A program made the position numbers and the translations under genes. The notes below the pieces were generated by a model that saw nothing but the letters and a program-made list of their open reading frames with translations, was not told the origin of the DNA and did not search any database. This document shows positions 1-8,658 of a stretch of DNA of 32,413 bases, one piece after another. The DNA is from an uncultured Prevotellaceae bacterium (GTDB taxonomy: Bacteria > Bacteroidota > Bacteroidia > Bacteroidales > Bacteroidaceae). How positions within the stretch are numbered: position 1 is the first letter of the stretch; every line of letters starts with the position of its first letter. Location: assembly GCA_902774815.1 (NCBI GenBank), contig CACYJV010000039.1, forward strand, positions 1 to 32,413, given 5' to 3'.

Positions 1-46
1 GGGGGTGGAAACCCTCTCCGCTACGCTCCGAGAGGCTTCCCCCCCA
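1..46. other. GC-rich imperfect stem-loop at window edge
   Basis: A G-rich stretch (1-10) can pair with the C-rich stretch at 37-46, and an inner CTCT/AGAG pair closes a loop containing the half-sites CCGCTACG and CGCTCCG. It lies beyond the tRNA-Cys terminator on the minus strand. No reading frame is evident in 1-105. It may be a dispersed intergenic palindrome or part of a feature continuing outside the window. Confidence 0.35.
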
Positions 47-105
47 CGGAACATTCTTCTTCCCTCATCCAATATTTGCACTTCTATCTTGAACTTGGGA
101 AAACA

Positions 106-144
106 AATCTCGGAAAGTCCTTTATGCTTGGGCTTTCCGAGATT
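106..144 (-). terminator. Rho-independent terminator of tRNA-Cys
   Basis: Two 15-nt arms (106-120 and 130-144) pair along their whole length with one G-U wobble around a 9-nt loop. On the minus strand the stem is followed by TGTTTTCCC, a short T-rich tail. It begins 8 nt after the tRNA 3' end, as expected for a monocistronic tRNA transcript. Confidence 0.65.
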
Positions 145-151
145 GCTGTAG

Positions 152-222
152 AGGTGCGTAGCGGAGTCGAACCGCTCTATTTGGTTTTGCAGACCAACAC
201 ATAACCGCTTTGTTAACGCACC
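152..222 (-). tRNA. tRNA-Cys (GCA)
   Basis: The minus strand folds into a full cloverleaf of 71 nt. The acceptor stem is GGTGCGT/ACGCACC, the D-arm is short (ACA/TGT), the anticodon stem is TTGGT/ACCAA with loop CTGCAAA (anticodon GCA), and the T-arm is AGCGG-TTCGACT-CCGCT. The discriminator base is U, a known identity element for cysteinyl-tRNA synthetase, which supports the Cys assignment. The 3' CCA is not encoded, so it must be added after transcription. It has its own promoter and terminator and appears monocistronic. Confidence 0.97.
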
Positions 223-264
223 AAATGATTGATTGGCGGAACACGTGGTTCACTTTTGCGAGTG

Positions 265-296
265 CAAAGGTAAGACAATTATTCGGATTAACCAAA
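265..296 (-). promoter_or_regulatory. Bacteroidetes-type promoter of tRNA-Cys
   Basis: On the minus strand TTTG (293-296), a 20-nt spacer and TACCTTTG (265-272) match the Bacteroidetes primary-sigma consensus exactly. Transcription would start near 258, about 35 nt before the mature tRNA 5' end. The -33 box begins only 6 bp after the stop codon of the upstream small membrane-protein gene. Confidence 0.75.
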
Positions 297-301
297 TATT
301 T

Positions 302-490
302 TTAGTGTTTTTTATCGTAGCAATGGTGTTTTTCCCCTCTCTGTGGCTGCTTCTGCCGCATTTGATCACGCAGGGCACAGCCTTTACAGCCTGCACAAGG
401 GTCATTGTCCGCTCTCGTTGCCTGATGCAGCTGGTAAACTGCATAGGCAACAGAGAGGGCAATAATAACACCTATGATGACATATTGCAT
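302..490 (-). CDS. Small Cys-rich membrane protein, FeoB-associated type
   Basis: This 62-residue protein has one N-terminal transmembrane helix (about residues 3-20). A short hydrophilic tail follows, with a CxxCxxC cluster (C32, C35, C38) and a fourth cysteine, C57, beside two histidines. That layout matches the FeoB-associated Cys-rich membrane protein family, which usually lies next to ferrous-iron transporter genes and is thought to bind metal at the membrane; no activity is proven from sequence. Here no feo gene is in view. The start codon lies 3 bp after the glyA stop, so the two genes are probably cotranscribed. The ATG at 490 places the hydrophobic helix at the N-terminus and is preferred over a longer overlapping frame that lacks family similarity. 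Confidence 0.8.
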   Translation of the reverse strand: MQYVIIGVIIALSVAYAVYQLHQATRADNDPCAGCKGCALRDQMRQKQPQRGEKHHCYDKKH

Positions 491-493
491 CGT

Positions 494-1774
494 TTAGTAG
501 GCAAAGAGAGGATAGTCCTTCATGGTCTCGTTGACACGCTGGCGGACACTTGCAATGACCTGCTCATCCTCCGGTGCGTTGAGAACCTCTTCAATGAGTT
601 CGGCAATGAGTACCATGAGGTCTTCCTTGGCACCACGCGTGGTGATGGCAGGTGTGCCAAGACGCAGACCAGATGTCTGGAATGCCGAGCGGGTGTCAAA
701 GGGAACCATGTTCTTGTTCACCGTGATGTCGGCAGCAACCAGGGCATTTTCAGCCACCTTACCCGTGAGATCGGGATACTTGGTGCGCAGGTCGACGAGC
801 ATGGAGTGGTTGTCGGTACCACCGCTGACAATGTGGAAGCCACGCTTGATCAGTTCATCGGCCAGTACGGCAGCATTCTTCTTCACCTGCAGAGCCCACT
901 CCTTGAACTCAGGCTTCAGGGCTTCGCCAAAGGCAACAGCCTTAGCAGCGATGACGTGCTCAAGCGGACCACCCTGCTGTCCTGGGAAGACAGCCGAGTT
1001 AAGCAGCTGCGACATCATCTTCGTAACACCCTTCGGAGTCTTCAGTCCCCAAGGATTCTCGAAGTCCTTGCCCATGAGGATGATGCCTCCACGCGGTCCA
1101 CGGAGTGTCTTATGCGTCGTTGAAGTGACGATGTGGGCATACTTGACAGGATTGTCCAGCAGTCCGGCAGCAATAAGACCGGCAGGGTGGGCCATGTCGA
1201 CCATGAGCAATGCACCTACTTTGTCAGCAATTTCGCGCATACGCTTGTAGTCCCACTCACGGCTATAGGCCGAACCACCACCGATGATCAGCTTGGGTTT
1301 GTGCTCGAGGGCCAGCTGTTCCATCTCGTCGTAGTCCACACGTCCTGTCTCGCGGTTGAGGTTATAGCCCACGGGATTGTACAGGATACCACTGGTGTTG
1401 ACGCGCGATCCATGTGAAAGGTGACCTCCATGATCGAGGTTCATGCCCATGAATGTGTCGCCGGGCTTCAGCACTGCCAGCAGGACAGCGGCATTTGCCT
1501 GGGCACCAGAGTGTGGTTGGACGTTGGCATATTCAGCGTCGAACAGTTTGCAAACACGCTCAATGGCCAGTTTTTCCACTTCGTCGACCACCTGACATCC
1601 ACCATAATAGCGCTTGCCAGGATAGCCTTCAGCATATTTATTGGTGAGATAGGAGCCCATGGCTTCCATCACTTCGTCGCTTACAAAATTCTCTGAGGCA
1701 ATGAGTTCCATGCCTTTCAACTGACGCTGATGTTCTTTTTCAATCAGGTCGAAAATCACTTGGTCTCTTTCCAT
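494..1774 (-). CDS. glyA: Serine hydroxymethyltransferase
   Basis: GlyA interconverts serine plus tetrahydrofolate with glycine plus 5,10-methylene-tetrahydrofolate, using pyridoxal phosphate in the cytoplasm. The 426-residue length is standard. Hallmarks are the N-terminal ELIASENF segment (residues 23-30), the HSGAQAN cofactor region (88-94), MVDMAH (191-196) and the PLP lysine K222 in [13 protein letters not shown]. The gene lies about 97 bp after pyrI on the same strand with no convincing promoter between them, so it may be read from the pyrBI promoter or an unrecognised one. The small Cys-rich protein follows 3 bp downstream. It is the main cellular one-carbon donor and complements the folate-linked FtcD step encoded elsewhere in the window. 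Confidence 0.98.
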   Translation of the reverse strand: MERDQVIFDLIEKEHQRQLKGMELIASENFVSDEVMEAMGSYLTNKYAEGYPGKRYYGGCQVVDEVEKLAIERVCKLFDAEYANVQPHSGAQANAAVLLAVLKPGDTFMGMNLDHGGHLSHGSRVNTSGILYNPVGYNLNRETGRVDYDEMEQLALEHKPKLIIGGGSAYSREWDYKRMREIADKVGALLMVDMAHPAGLIAAGLLDNPVKYAHIVTSTTHKTLRGPRGGIILMGKDFENPWGLKTPKGVTKMMSQLLNSAVFPGQQGGPLEHVIAAKAVAFGEALKPEFKEWALQVKKNAAVLADELIKRGFHIVSGGTDNHSMLVDLRTKYPDLTGKVAENALVAADITVNKNMVPFDTRSAFQTSGLRLGTPAITTRGAKEDLMVLIAELIEEVLNAPEDEQVIASVRQRVNETMKDYPLFAY

Positions 1775-1871
1775 AGGAATAATGATAAAGATTTTGAATA
1801 GGGATTATAAATGTTTTAGTTTGTCTTCTGTTCTGTTGTCTGGAAAAGTAGCTGTCCGAGACGCATGTTCG

Positions 1872-2330
1872 TTAGCAGAGTTTCACCTTGCTCATCTCCT
1901 GTTCCATGTCGCAGTAGTGGCACTTGCAGATGCCGCGGTCTTTGTCAACGACGTGGAAGATGGTCTTCATGGGTTCGTTGTTGGTGATGCAAACGGGGTT
2001 GTTACACTTCACAATGCCGCGCAACTCATCGGGTGTGTCTACGGTTTTCTTTTCCACAACCTCATAGTCGCGAATGATGTTGAGCACGACCTTGGGTGCT
2101 ACAACCGACAGACGTGAAATCTCTTCATCGGTGAAGAACTTGTCGGACACCTTGATGATGCCCTTCTTGCCAACCTTCTCCGAGGCATAGTTGTTGCCTA
2201 TAGTGACCTGGTTCTCGCTATCGATGAGTCCCAAGAGCTGTGCCACTTGGAATGTCTTTTGTGCTGGAATGTGATCGATGACAGTTCCCTTCTCAATGGC
2301 TGCCACGAGCCTTTCTTTCTTCTTTTCCAT
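1872..2330 (-). CDS. pyrI: Aspartate carbamoyltransferase regulatory chain
   Basis: PyrI is the nucleotide-binding regulatory subunit of the aspartate transcarbamoylase holoenzyme, holding catalytic trimers together and giving allosteric control of pyrimidine synthesis. The product has 152 residues, close to the 153 of E. coli. The N-terminal nucleotide-binding domain is followed by a zinc domain whose four ligands are all present: C109, C114, C137 and C140. The frame is open for 37 further codons upstream, but those overlap pyrB out of frame and look non-coding. The ATG at 2330 gives the family-typical N-terminus ([15 protein letters not shown]). It lies 56 bp downstream of pyrB, forming the classical pyrBI pair. 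Confidence 0.96.
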   Translation of the reverse strand: MEKKKERLVAAIEKGTVIDHIPAQKTFQVAQLLGLIDSENQVTIGNNYASEKVGKKGIIKVSDKFFTDEEISRLSVVAPKVVLNIIRDYEVVEKKTVDTPDELRGIVKCNNPVCITNNEPMKTIFHVVDKDRGICKCHYCDMEQEMSKVKLC

Positions 2331-2386
2331 ATTGTGTTGATGTTTGGCTGTTGATGATTGATGGCCGTTGTCGAGTTGCCTTGAGC

Positions 2387-3334
2387 CTATTCGATGATGG
2401 TCTTGTCGTTGCGAATGTCGTCGAGTGTAATGCCAAGGCAATAGCTGAAGATGGCCTCGCGGGCATAGAGTCCGTTCTGGGCCTGCTGAATGTAGTAGGC
2501 ATGTGGATTGTCGTCCACATCATAGGCAATCTCGTTGACACGGGGCAGGGGGTGAAGGATGCGCATGTTGTCCTTGACGTTTGACAGCATTTCATTGCGC
2601 AGGATATAGACGTTCTTCACACGCTCATACTCCATCAGGTCGGAGAAGCGTTCCTTCTGGACACGCGTCATATAGATGATGTCGGCATCGGAGATAACCT
2701 TCTCGTTGAAGGCAGTATGCTCCTGGAACTTGATGCCTTGTTCACGGCAATAGACCTTATACTCATTGGGCATGGCCAGTTCCTTGGGTGCAACGAAGTG
2801 GAATGTGGGGTTGAAGTGACGCATGGCCATGAGCAGAGAGTGCACCGTACGGCCATACTTGAGGTCGCCGACGAGGTAGATGTTCAGATTGTCGAGCGTC
2901 CCCTGTGTCTTATAGATGGAGTAGAGGTCGAGCATCGTCTGCGAAGGATGCTGGTGAGCACCGTCGCCTGCATTGATAATGGGCACGGGAGCCACCTCGC
3001 TGGCATACTGGGCAGCACCTTCAAGCTTATGGCGCATGGCAATAACGTCGGCATAGTTGGACACCATGAGAATCGTGTCCTTGAGCGTTTCACCCTTCGA
3101 CACACTTGAAGCCTTTGCGTCAGAGAAGCCTATGACACGCGCTCCCAACCTGTTGGCAGCCGTCTCGAAGCTGAGCCTGGTGCGTGTAGATGGTTCATAG
3201 AAGAGTGTTGCCACGACTTTGCCCTTCAGAAGTTCTCTGTTGGGATGCTTTTCAAACTCGCTCGCCATCTCAATGAGATACATGATTTTCTCCTTCGACA
3301 GGTCGGCAATCGTCACGAAATTATGTTTTTCCAT
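2387..3334 (-). CDS. pyrB: Aspartate carbamoyltransferase catalytic chain
   Basis: PyrB condenses carbamoyl phosphate with L-aspartate to N-carbamoyl-aspartate, the first committed step of pyrimidine synthesis. The 315-residue length is typical. The carbamoyl-phosphate signature [13 protein letters not shown] is intact near residue 50, followed by the loop region [12 protein letters not shown] and, in the aspartate domain, the HPLPRVNEI segment near residue 270. It heads a minus-strand run pyrB-pyrI-glyA and is divergent from the PBP gene. Upstream there is only a one-mismatch -7 candidate (TAACTTAG, 3368-3375) with no matching -33 box, so its promoter is not settled. No attenuator hairpin is evident in the leader. 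Confidence 0.98.
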   Translation of the reverse strand: MEKHNFVTIADLSKEKIMYLIEMASEFEKHPNRELLKGKVVATLFYEPSTRTRLSFETAANRLGARVIGFSDAKASSVSKGETLKDTILMVSNYADVIAMRHKLEGAAQYASEVAPVPIINAGDGAHQHPSQTMLDLYSIYKTQGTLDNLNIYLVGDLKYGRTVHSLLMAMRHFNPTFHFVAPKELAMPNEYKVYCREQGIKFQEHTAFNEKVISDADIIYMTRVQKERFSDLMEYERVKNVYILRNEMLSNVKDNMRILHPLPRVNEIAYDVDDNPHAYYIQQAQNGLYAREAIFSYCLGITLDDIRNDKTIIE

Positions 3335-3419
3335 CGTTGTTTTGAGTTGTTTGTTCCTTTTCGACCGCTAAGTTACACATATTTTTTTGAATTATGCCGA
3401 TAATTAAAAAGAAAAATCG

Positions 3420-3427
3420 TAAATTTG
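3420..3427 (+). promoter_or_regulatory. -7 element that decides the PBP start
   Basis: TAAATTTG followed by CAG matches the Bacteroidetes -7 box, and the same box-plus-GC pattern precedes bamD, ridA and the restriction gene in this window. No good -33 box is seen at the right distance. Transcription would start near 3434, so the first in-frame ATG (3394) would be untranscribed and the ATG at 3451 would be used. Confidence 0.5.
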
Positions 3428-3450
3428 CAGAAAAATATAGTTTCATCACA

Positions 3451-5763
3451 ATGAGAAGAGCATTTATCAGCTTTCTTTGGAAGGCTCTTTTGGGTATTAT
3501 CATGTTTGTGGCTGTGGCTTTTGCAGCCATCTGGTTTGGCCTTATCGGCTACATGCCCGATATCGAAGAACTGCAGAACCCCATCAGCCGTTCGGCAACA
3601 CAGGTGTTTTCTGCTGACGGGCAGGTCATTGGCACGTGGAACCTGAACCGTGAAAACCGCATTCTGGTGTCCTACAACAACCTTTCGCCCTATTTGGTGA
3701 AGGCACTTGTGGCCACTGAGGATGAGCGCTTCTACGAACACTCGGGCATAGACTTCATAGCGCTTGGCCGAGCCATCGTGAAACGTGGCATATTGGGCCA
3801 GGCCAGTGCTGGTGGTGGCTCGACTATCACGCAGCAGTTGGCCAAGCAGCTCTACTCGGAGACTGCCCATTCAAAGTTGGAACGCCTGTTGCAGAAGCCC
3901 ATCGAGTGGGTGATTGCCGTGAAACTGGAGCGTAATTACACGAAAGAGGAAATCATCTCGCTCTACTTGAACTACTTCGACTTCCTGCACAATGCCGTTG
4001 GCATCAAGACGGCTGCCAACACCTATTTTAATAAGGAGCCACGTGAACTGAACGTTGAGGAATCGGCCACGCTGATTGGCCTGTGCAAGAACCCCTCGCT
4101 CTTCAATCCTGTGCGCCATCCTGACCGTTGCCGTGACCGTCGCAATGTGGTGCTTGCTCAGATGAACAAGGCTGGCTATCTGTCGAAGGCAGAAATGAAC
4201 GTGGCTTGCGACAAGCCCCTCGAGCTTGACTTCCACCGCACTGACCATAAGGACGGTGCCGCACCTTACTTCCGTGAGTTCCTGCGTCAGTACATGATGG
4301 CTAAGCGTCCTGACAAGGCCGACTATCCCTCTTGGAACAAGAACCAGTACGTTCTTGACTCCATCGCCTGGCAGACTGATCCCCTCTATGGCTGGTGCAA
4401 CAAGAACCATCGCAAGGACGGCAAGCCCTATAACGTCTATACGGATGGACTGAAGGTGTACACCACCATCGACACACGTATGCAGAAGTATGCCGAAGAG
4501 GCCGTCTATCAGCATGTGGCCAAGTACCTGCAGCCATCGTTCACACAGTCTATGCGCTCGAAACCCAATGCTCCCTTCACCAGTGAACTGACCGCCAAGC
4601 AGGTGGCTCAGATACTGAACCGTTCCATGATGCAGAGCGATCGCTATCGCACCATGAAGGCTTCGGGCCTGTCTGACGAAGAGATTCGTGAGGCATTCAA
4701 CAAGAAAGTTGACATGACGGTGTTCAGCTATCATGGCGATATCGACACACTGATGTCGCCCATGGACTCCATCCGCTACTACAAGTCGTTCCTGCGTTCT
4801 GGCTTCATGAGCATGGATCCGAAGACAGGTCATGTGAAGGCCTATGTCGGCGGATTGGATTTCACTCATTTCATGTACGACATGGTTACTACGGGTCGCC
4901 GCCAGGTTGGTTCAACCATCAAGCCTTACCTCTACTCACTGGCCATGGAGAACGGTTTCTCGCCCTGTGACTATGCTCCAAACGTGCAGCGTACCTATAT
5001 AGTGGCCGGCAAGCCGTGGACTCCACGCAATGCCTCTCATAGCCGCTATGGACAGATGGTGCCCCTGAAGTGGGGACTGGCTCAGTCGAACAACTGGATC
5101 TCGGCCTATCTGATGAGCAAGCTCAATCCGCAGCAGTTCGTCAACCTGCTTCACGAGTACGGCATCTACAATCCCGACATCCATGCTTCGATGGCGCTCT
5201 GTCTTGGTCCATGTGAGGTTTCAGTAGCCGAGATGGTCAGCGGCTACACGACCTTTGCCAATCATGGCATACGTACTGCACCCATGTTTGTCTCGCGCAT
5301 TGAGGACCACGAAGGCAACGTCATAGCCCAGTTCCAGTCGCGCATGAACGAGGTGATCAGTGCCGAGAGTGCCAACAAGATGCTGGTTCTGCTGCGTGCT
5401 GTCATTGATGAAGGAACTGCAAGGCGCATCCGCAACCGTTACAACATTGAGGGTGAGATTGGCGGAAAGACTGGTACGACCAATAGAAACTCCGATGCCT
5501 GGTTCATGGGAATCACGCCTCAGCTGGTGAGTGGCTGCTGGGTAGGCGGCGAAGACCGCGACATCCACTTCGACTCCATGTCCATGGGACAAGGTGCCAC
5601 GATGGCATTGCCCATCTGGGCCTATTATATGAAAAAGGTGTATGCCGACAAGAGTCTTGGCTATTCACCCGACGTGAAGTTCGATGTGCCTGAGGACTTC
5701 GACCCATGTCACTCCGAAGATTCCGAGATGGAAGAGTTCGGCATCGACGAGGTGTTTGAGTAA
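3451..5763 (+). CDS. Class A penicillin-binding protein (PBP1A type)
   Basis: This is a bifunctional peptidoglycan synthase. Its glycosyltransferase domain polymerises lipid II and its transpeptidase domain cross-links stem peptides in the periplasm. The product from 3451 has 770 residues: one N-terminal membrane anchor (about 6-30), a GT51 domain with the catalytic glutamate E90 in EDERFYEHSG and the GGSTITQQLAKQL motif, then the transpeptidase. The three active-site motifs are complete: SxxK (S488, STIK), SxN (S546, SNN) and KTGT (K673). A start at 3394 would add 19 lysine-rich residues but lies upstream of the likely transcription start. The tail is acidic. It is a single-gene unit running into the 22-bp repeat array. 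E. coli counterparts are mrcA/mrcB; I do not assign orthology. Confidence 0.95.
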   Translation: MRRAFISFLWKALLGIIMFVAVAFAAIWFGLIGYMPDIEELQNPISRSATQVFSADGQVIGTWNLNRENRILVSYNNLSPYLVKALVATEDERFYEHSGIDFIALGRAIVKRGILGQASAGGGSTITQQLAKQLYSETAHSKLERLLQKPIEWVIAVKLERNYTKEEIISLYLNYFDFLHNAVGIKTAANTYFNKEPRELNVEESATLIGLCKNPSLFNPVRHPDRCRDRRNVVLAQMNKAGYLSKAEMNVACDKPLELDFHRTDHKDGAAPYFREFLRQYMMAKRPDKADYPSWNKNQYVLDSIAWQTDPLYGWCNKNHRKDGKPYNVYTDGLKVYTTIDTRMQKYAEEAVYQHVAKYLQPSFTQSMRSKPNAPFTSELTAKQVAQILNRSMMQSDRYRTMKASGLSDEEIREAFNKKVDMTVFSYHGDIDTLMSPMDSIRYYKSFLRSGFMSMDPKTGHVKAYVGGLDFTHFMYDMVTTGRRQVGSTIKPYLYSLAMENGFSPCDYAPNVQRTYIVAGKPWTPRNASHSRYGQMVPLKWGLAQSNNWISAYLMSKLNPQQFVNLLHEYGIYNPDIHASMALCLGPCEVSVAEMVSGYTTFANHGIRTAPMFVSRIEDHEGNVIAQFQSRMNEVISAESANKMLVLLRAVIDEGTARRIRNRYNIEGEIGGKTGTTNRNSDAWFMGITPQLVSGCWVGGEDRDIHFDSMSMGQGATMALPIWAYYMKKVYADKSLGYSPDVKFDVPEDFDPCHSEDSEMEEFGIDEVFE

Positions 5764-5793
5764 GCGGTAGCAACGATTCATTCCGCACATCAC

Positions 5794-6050
5794 AAAGCAT
5801 TGCTTTGTACCTGATGACTCATAGCTTTCTATGCTAAGAAGCTATGCTTTGTAGGGGTATAAAGCAATGCTTTGCTATGATAAGAGCATTGCTCTGCAGG
5901 TCGTAAAGCATTGACCTACGAGTTGTATGGCACTGCTTTGTAGGTTGAAAAGCAATGCCTTTTATGTCGTAAGGCATTGATTCGTAAAAGACAAGGCTAT
6001 GCCATTATACAAAAAGAGCTATGCCCCTTTATATGTGGAGCATAGCTTAT
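5794..6050. repeat. Tandem array of about 12 degenerate 22-bp palindromic units
   Basis: Units with a near-palindromic core such as AAAGCAATGCTTTG or AGAGCATTGCTCTG start at 5794, about 5816 (degenerate), 5838, 5861, 5883, 5905, 5927, 5948, 5970, 5992, 6015 and 6037. Steps are 21-23 bp, mostly exactly 22. Linkers between cores drift around GTAGGTCGT. Because each core is self-complementary, any two units in a transcript can pair. The array fills the 348-bp gap between the 3' ends of the PBP gene (plus) and the porin gene (minus). The same family recurs at 23504-23672. Not a CRISPR: there are no constant repeats separated by unique spacers of similar length. Confidence 0.85.
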
Positions 6051-6057
6051 TTTGTTT
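6015..6057. terminator. Probable bidirectional terminator inside the array
   Basis: The last two array units form a stem of AGCTATGC (6016-6023) with GCATAGCT (6040-6047), extended by CC/GG across one mismatch. On the plus strand TTATTTTGTTTT follows. On the minus strand CTTTTTGTATA follows. It could therefore stop transcripts arriving from both the PBP gene and the porin gene. Confidence 0.6.
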
Positions 6058-6111
6058 TGCAGAAATCTGTTGTTTTAAGAAGTGCTTGCTCTTTGGCCAA
6101 GCGTTACCTGC

Positions 6112-8451
6112 TTAGTTGAAGAAGTTCCAGCTGAGTCCCAAGCGCAGGACACGCCCGTTGAGGGGATAGTGGGGCGTGAGGAAATACTCCATCTTTCCGC
6201 TTCCGGCATTGACATGACTGAACATGACGAAGAAACGGGTGCGCTTCAGGTGGAAGTTGGCATAGACATTCACAATCGGGTAGTTGCCCACCTTGGTGCG
6301 ATAGTCGCCCTCCTGAACCGTGTACTGGCCAAGTGCAGGACTGTAGTCAGGTGCATAGTATTTCGTGAAATAGCGTGCATCGGCTCCAAAGTCGCACTTC
6401 AGCACCTTCGCAATCTTGAAACGCAGGTAGAGATTGGTGTAGATGTTGATGTCAGGAACGGGCAGCACTTCGGGTTTTGTCGACTTTTGATAGGTGACCA
6501 CGGTCTCCCAGTTGACGGGACCAAACGTCAAGTCCTGTGCCAACGAGGCTGTAAGCAGCGTCAGGGGACTGCCATGCTGGCGTACAGCCAACGTGTTGCC
6601 AGTCCTGAGGAATTGGTCTGTGATGGTGTAGGACTGTCCGAAGTAGGTGTGGTTCTTGATTTCGTCGAAGGCAACGCGCAGGGTAGTGCGAGTCTTCTGA
6701 TAGCTGAGCCGGCCTTCCACACGCGTATGGATGATCTTGCTCAGGTCGTTGTTGTCCCACCAGAAGTGCTTCGAGTGGTAGTGACGATAGTAATACGTTG
6801 GGTTCAGATGGTGTATGAAACCATTGGCAGCCAGCGTCACCGTGTCGCCAAAGAGTGGGAAGTTCAGGTCGGCCCTAGCATCAATCTTCAATTGTCCGGC
6901 ATCTGCACCCATCAACCACACCTCAGCAGTTGCCGAATAGTGCAGGGCACGGCCACTGGTCTTCGAGAGTTGGCCACCAACGCTGAGCGTATGCTCATTG
7001 TCACTATGTGTGAAACCTGAGGAATCGGGCAGCTCGAAACTGCGCAGATAGGAATTGGCAAAAGCCTTCAGGCCTGCCTTTGCCCACTTGTTGAAGCCCT
7101 CGAGCATGGAGATGGCTACGGTATTGCGCACTTCATAGTGGCGCGTCTTGTCGTAGATGGAGTCACCTTGGAAGCGCAAACCGCTCATGTAGGTGTTGGC
7201 ATAGAAGTCGGCAGGGGTTTCATAGGCCTGGTAGATGCGATTATAGTTGTCGAATTGCAGCGTGTGGATGAAACTGGTCACGGGCACATACTCGTTCTTC
7301 AGCCACATCGTGTCCTCAGCCTGTTTCTTGTCGATGGCAAGAAGACTGTCGGCAGCGGCCTTGCTACCGATGGAAATACGGCCCTCGTTGGCCAGGGAGT
7401 CAGTCCCAGCCACAGGCTCTACACCTGCTATGACGGCATCATCGGGACGTCCTGCAAAGGTCTTCTCATCGCGATTGGGTTGCTGTAGCTCAGTGCCGTT
7501 CTTCTTGGCCTCACGTTCAGCTTCCTCCCGACTGCGACGTTCCTGCTCATCTTTCTGTGATGCAATGGCAAACTTGCGTGCTGCAATCTCCTCTTCAGTC
7601 ATCTTTACCTTCCTGTTGAATCCCACGTTGTAGCGATGACTGAGGAACACGTGCTGGTTATCATTGCGGTTCCAGTTGCGCTCAAGTACAGTGGGGATTT
7701 CCGAAGAGCTGTAGTTGTCGCGGAAACTCTCAGGGTGGGTGATGTACTTATCGTCGGTGATACCACCGTTTTCAGTTACTTTCTGGTGATTGGTCGAAAA
7801 CAGTAGGTGGGCCTGATAGCGGTCGCCGAGGTAGCTGCCATATAGGGTGTAGTTGAAGTGCGACGTGCTTTGTGAATTATAGTAGCCACGTCCGTAGAGA
7901 TAGTCGAACTTGAATCCAACGCCAAGTCTCTTGCCTGCATTCACGCCGAACTTGGCTGTCAGATGGTTTTCGCCATTGATTCTGTCGCCACAGGAGTTGT
8001 AAGTCAGGTTGGTGATGGGCGAGAGTGTGTTGGTGAAGTGGAAGTCGGAAGGCTGAACGATGAAGTAATCGTAGGGCTGCGTGAAGATGAACTGTCCACG
8101 CATGGGCTGCCGGTCAACGAAAATCCTGTTGATTCGAGGGGCACCAAGATTGCCGGTAGTGTTGAATTCACCCCGCATGCCAGTGGTGAATACGGTGTTG
8201 GGAAACATGTGCGACAGCGTGTCAACAGCTGCAGGTTGGCGGTCGCCAAACATCGGGTCAACCGTCCATACCTTGATTCCGACTGGAATCTCCTTGTTAC
8301 TGCCTTCCTTCTGGCCGCCTTCCTGTCCTGACCGGTTCATGCGGTCCTGACTGGTAGTGATATTACCATCAACGTCGATCTCGTTGAACTGTGCATACGA
8401 GACCGACGACAAAAGCACCGACAATAGTGTCAACAGATGGCGATACAGCAT
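6112..8451 (-). CDS. Putative outer-membrane porin (Porin_10 type)
   Basis: This 779-residue protein has a signal peptide (about 1-20, cleavage after SVSYA) and alternating amphipathic segments expected of a beta-barrel. It ends in WNFFN, a terminal aromatic beta-strand signal for outer-membrane assembly. Sequence style and length fit the Bacteroidetes putative porin family (Porin_10). A charged, Lys/Glu/Arg-rich stretch around residues 280-330 interrupts the barrel pattern and may be a large loop or periplasmic insert. The start at 8451 is 3 bp after the stop of a 52-codon membrane-protein gene, so translation is probably coupled. Substrate is unknown. The family assignment is from recalled sequence features, not a search. 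Confidence 0.8.
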   Translation of the reverse strand: MLYRHLLTLLSVLLSSVSYAQFNEIDVDGNITTSQDRMNRSGQEGGQKEGSNKEIPVGIKVWTVDPMFGDRQPAAVDTLSHMFPNTVFTTGMRGEFNTTGNLGAPRINRIFVDRQPMRGQFIFTQPYDYFIVQPSDFHFTNTLSPITNLTYNSCGDRINGENHLTAKFGVNAGKRLGVGFKFDYLYGRGYYNSQSTSHFNYTLYGSYLGDRYQAHLLFSTNHQKVTENGGITDDKYITHPESFRDNYSSSEIPTVLERNWNRNDNQHVFLSHRYNVGFNRKVKMTEEEIAARKFAIASQKDEQERRSREEAEREAKKNGTELQQPNRDEKTFAGRPDDAVIAGVEPVAGTDSLANEGRISIGSKAAADSLLAIDKKQAEDTMWLKNEYVPVTSFIHTLQFDNYNRIYQAYETPADFYANTYMSGLRFQGDSIYDKTRHYEVRNTVAISMLEGFNKWAKAGLKAFANSYLRSFELPDSSGFTHSDNEHTLSVGGQLSKTSGRALHYSATAEVWLMGADAGQLKIDARADLNFPLFGDTVTLAANGFIHHLNPTYYYRHYHSKHFWWDNNDLSKIIHTRVEGRLSYQKTRTTLRVAFDEIKNHTYFGQSYTITDQFLRTGNTLAVRQHGSPLTLLTASLAQDLTFGPVNWETVVTYQKSTKPEVLPVPDINIYTNLYLRFKIAKVLKCDFGADARYFTKYYAPDYSPALGQYTVQEGDYRTKVGNYPIVNVYANFHLKRTRFFVMFSHVNAGSGKMEYFLTPHYPLNGRVLRLGLSWNFFN

Positions 8452-8454
8452 GTT

Positions 8455-8613
8455 TTACTTGATGAGACGCAGGCAGCACTCAATAAATTTCACGCCAATG
8501 GCTGTCAGGATGACATAGGTGCCAAGGGTATGACCGACTGTGAAATACAGGATGATGCCCAAGATTGCACCAAGCATGAAAAGAATGTTCAGGATGTTTC
8601 TTAATTTCAGCAT
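8455..8613 (-). CDS. 52-residue two-helix membrane protein
   Basis: An ATG at 8613 opens a 52-codon frame ending in TAA at 8455-8457. The product begins MLKLRNILNILFML and is hydrophobic, with a likely helix at residues 6-24 and a second at about 31-48 separated by a short polar turn (TVGHTLG). It ends with two adjacent cysteines and the basic tail LRLIK. I do not recognise the family. It sits 3 bp before the porin start and 45 bp after the DUF4468 gene, all on the minus strand, suggesting one transcript DUF4468-small protein-porin. Support for coding is the clean start and stop, the hydrophobic pattern and the tight spacing. Confidence 0.7.
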   Translation of the reverse strand: MLKLRNILNILFMLGAILGIILYFTVGHTLGTYVILTAIGVKFIECCLRLIK

Positions 8614-8658
8614 AGTCTTCTTCCTCTCCTCGAGGGTTCGTTAAGGATGCAAATGATA

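Noticed and set aside
1-46. Shared GCGTAGCGGAG between the edge hairpin and the tRNA-Cys T-arm
   Set aside because: Eleven matching bases, in opposite orientation contexts, are best explained by chance; no longer similarity surrounds them.
3368-3375. Promoter of pyrB
   Set aside because: TAACTTAG has one mismatch to the -7 consensus and no -33 box at 19-21 nt; too weak to list.
3394-3450. Upstream start for the PBP gene
   Set aside because: A -7 promoter element lies between 3394 and 3451, so the upstream ATG is probably not transcribed; kept only as an alternative.
5794-6050. CRISPR array
   Set aside because: The units are contiguous 22-bp degenerate palindromes with no unique spacers and no cas genes nearby.
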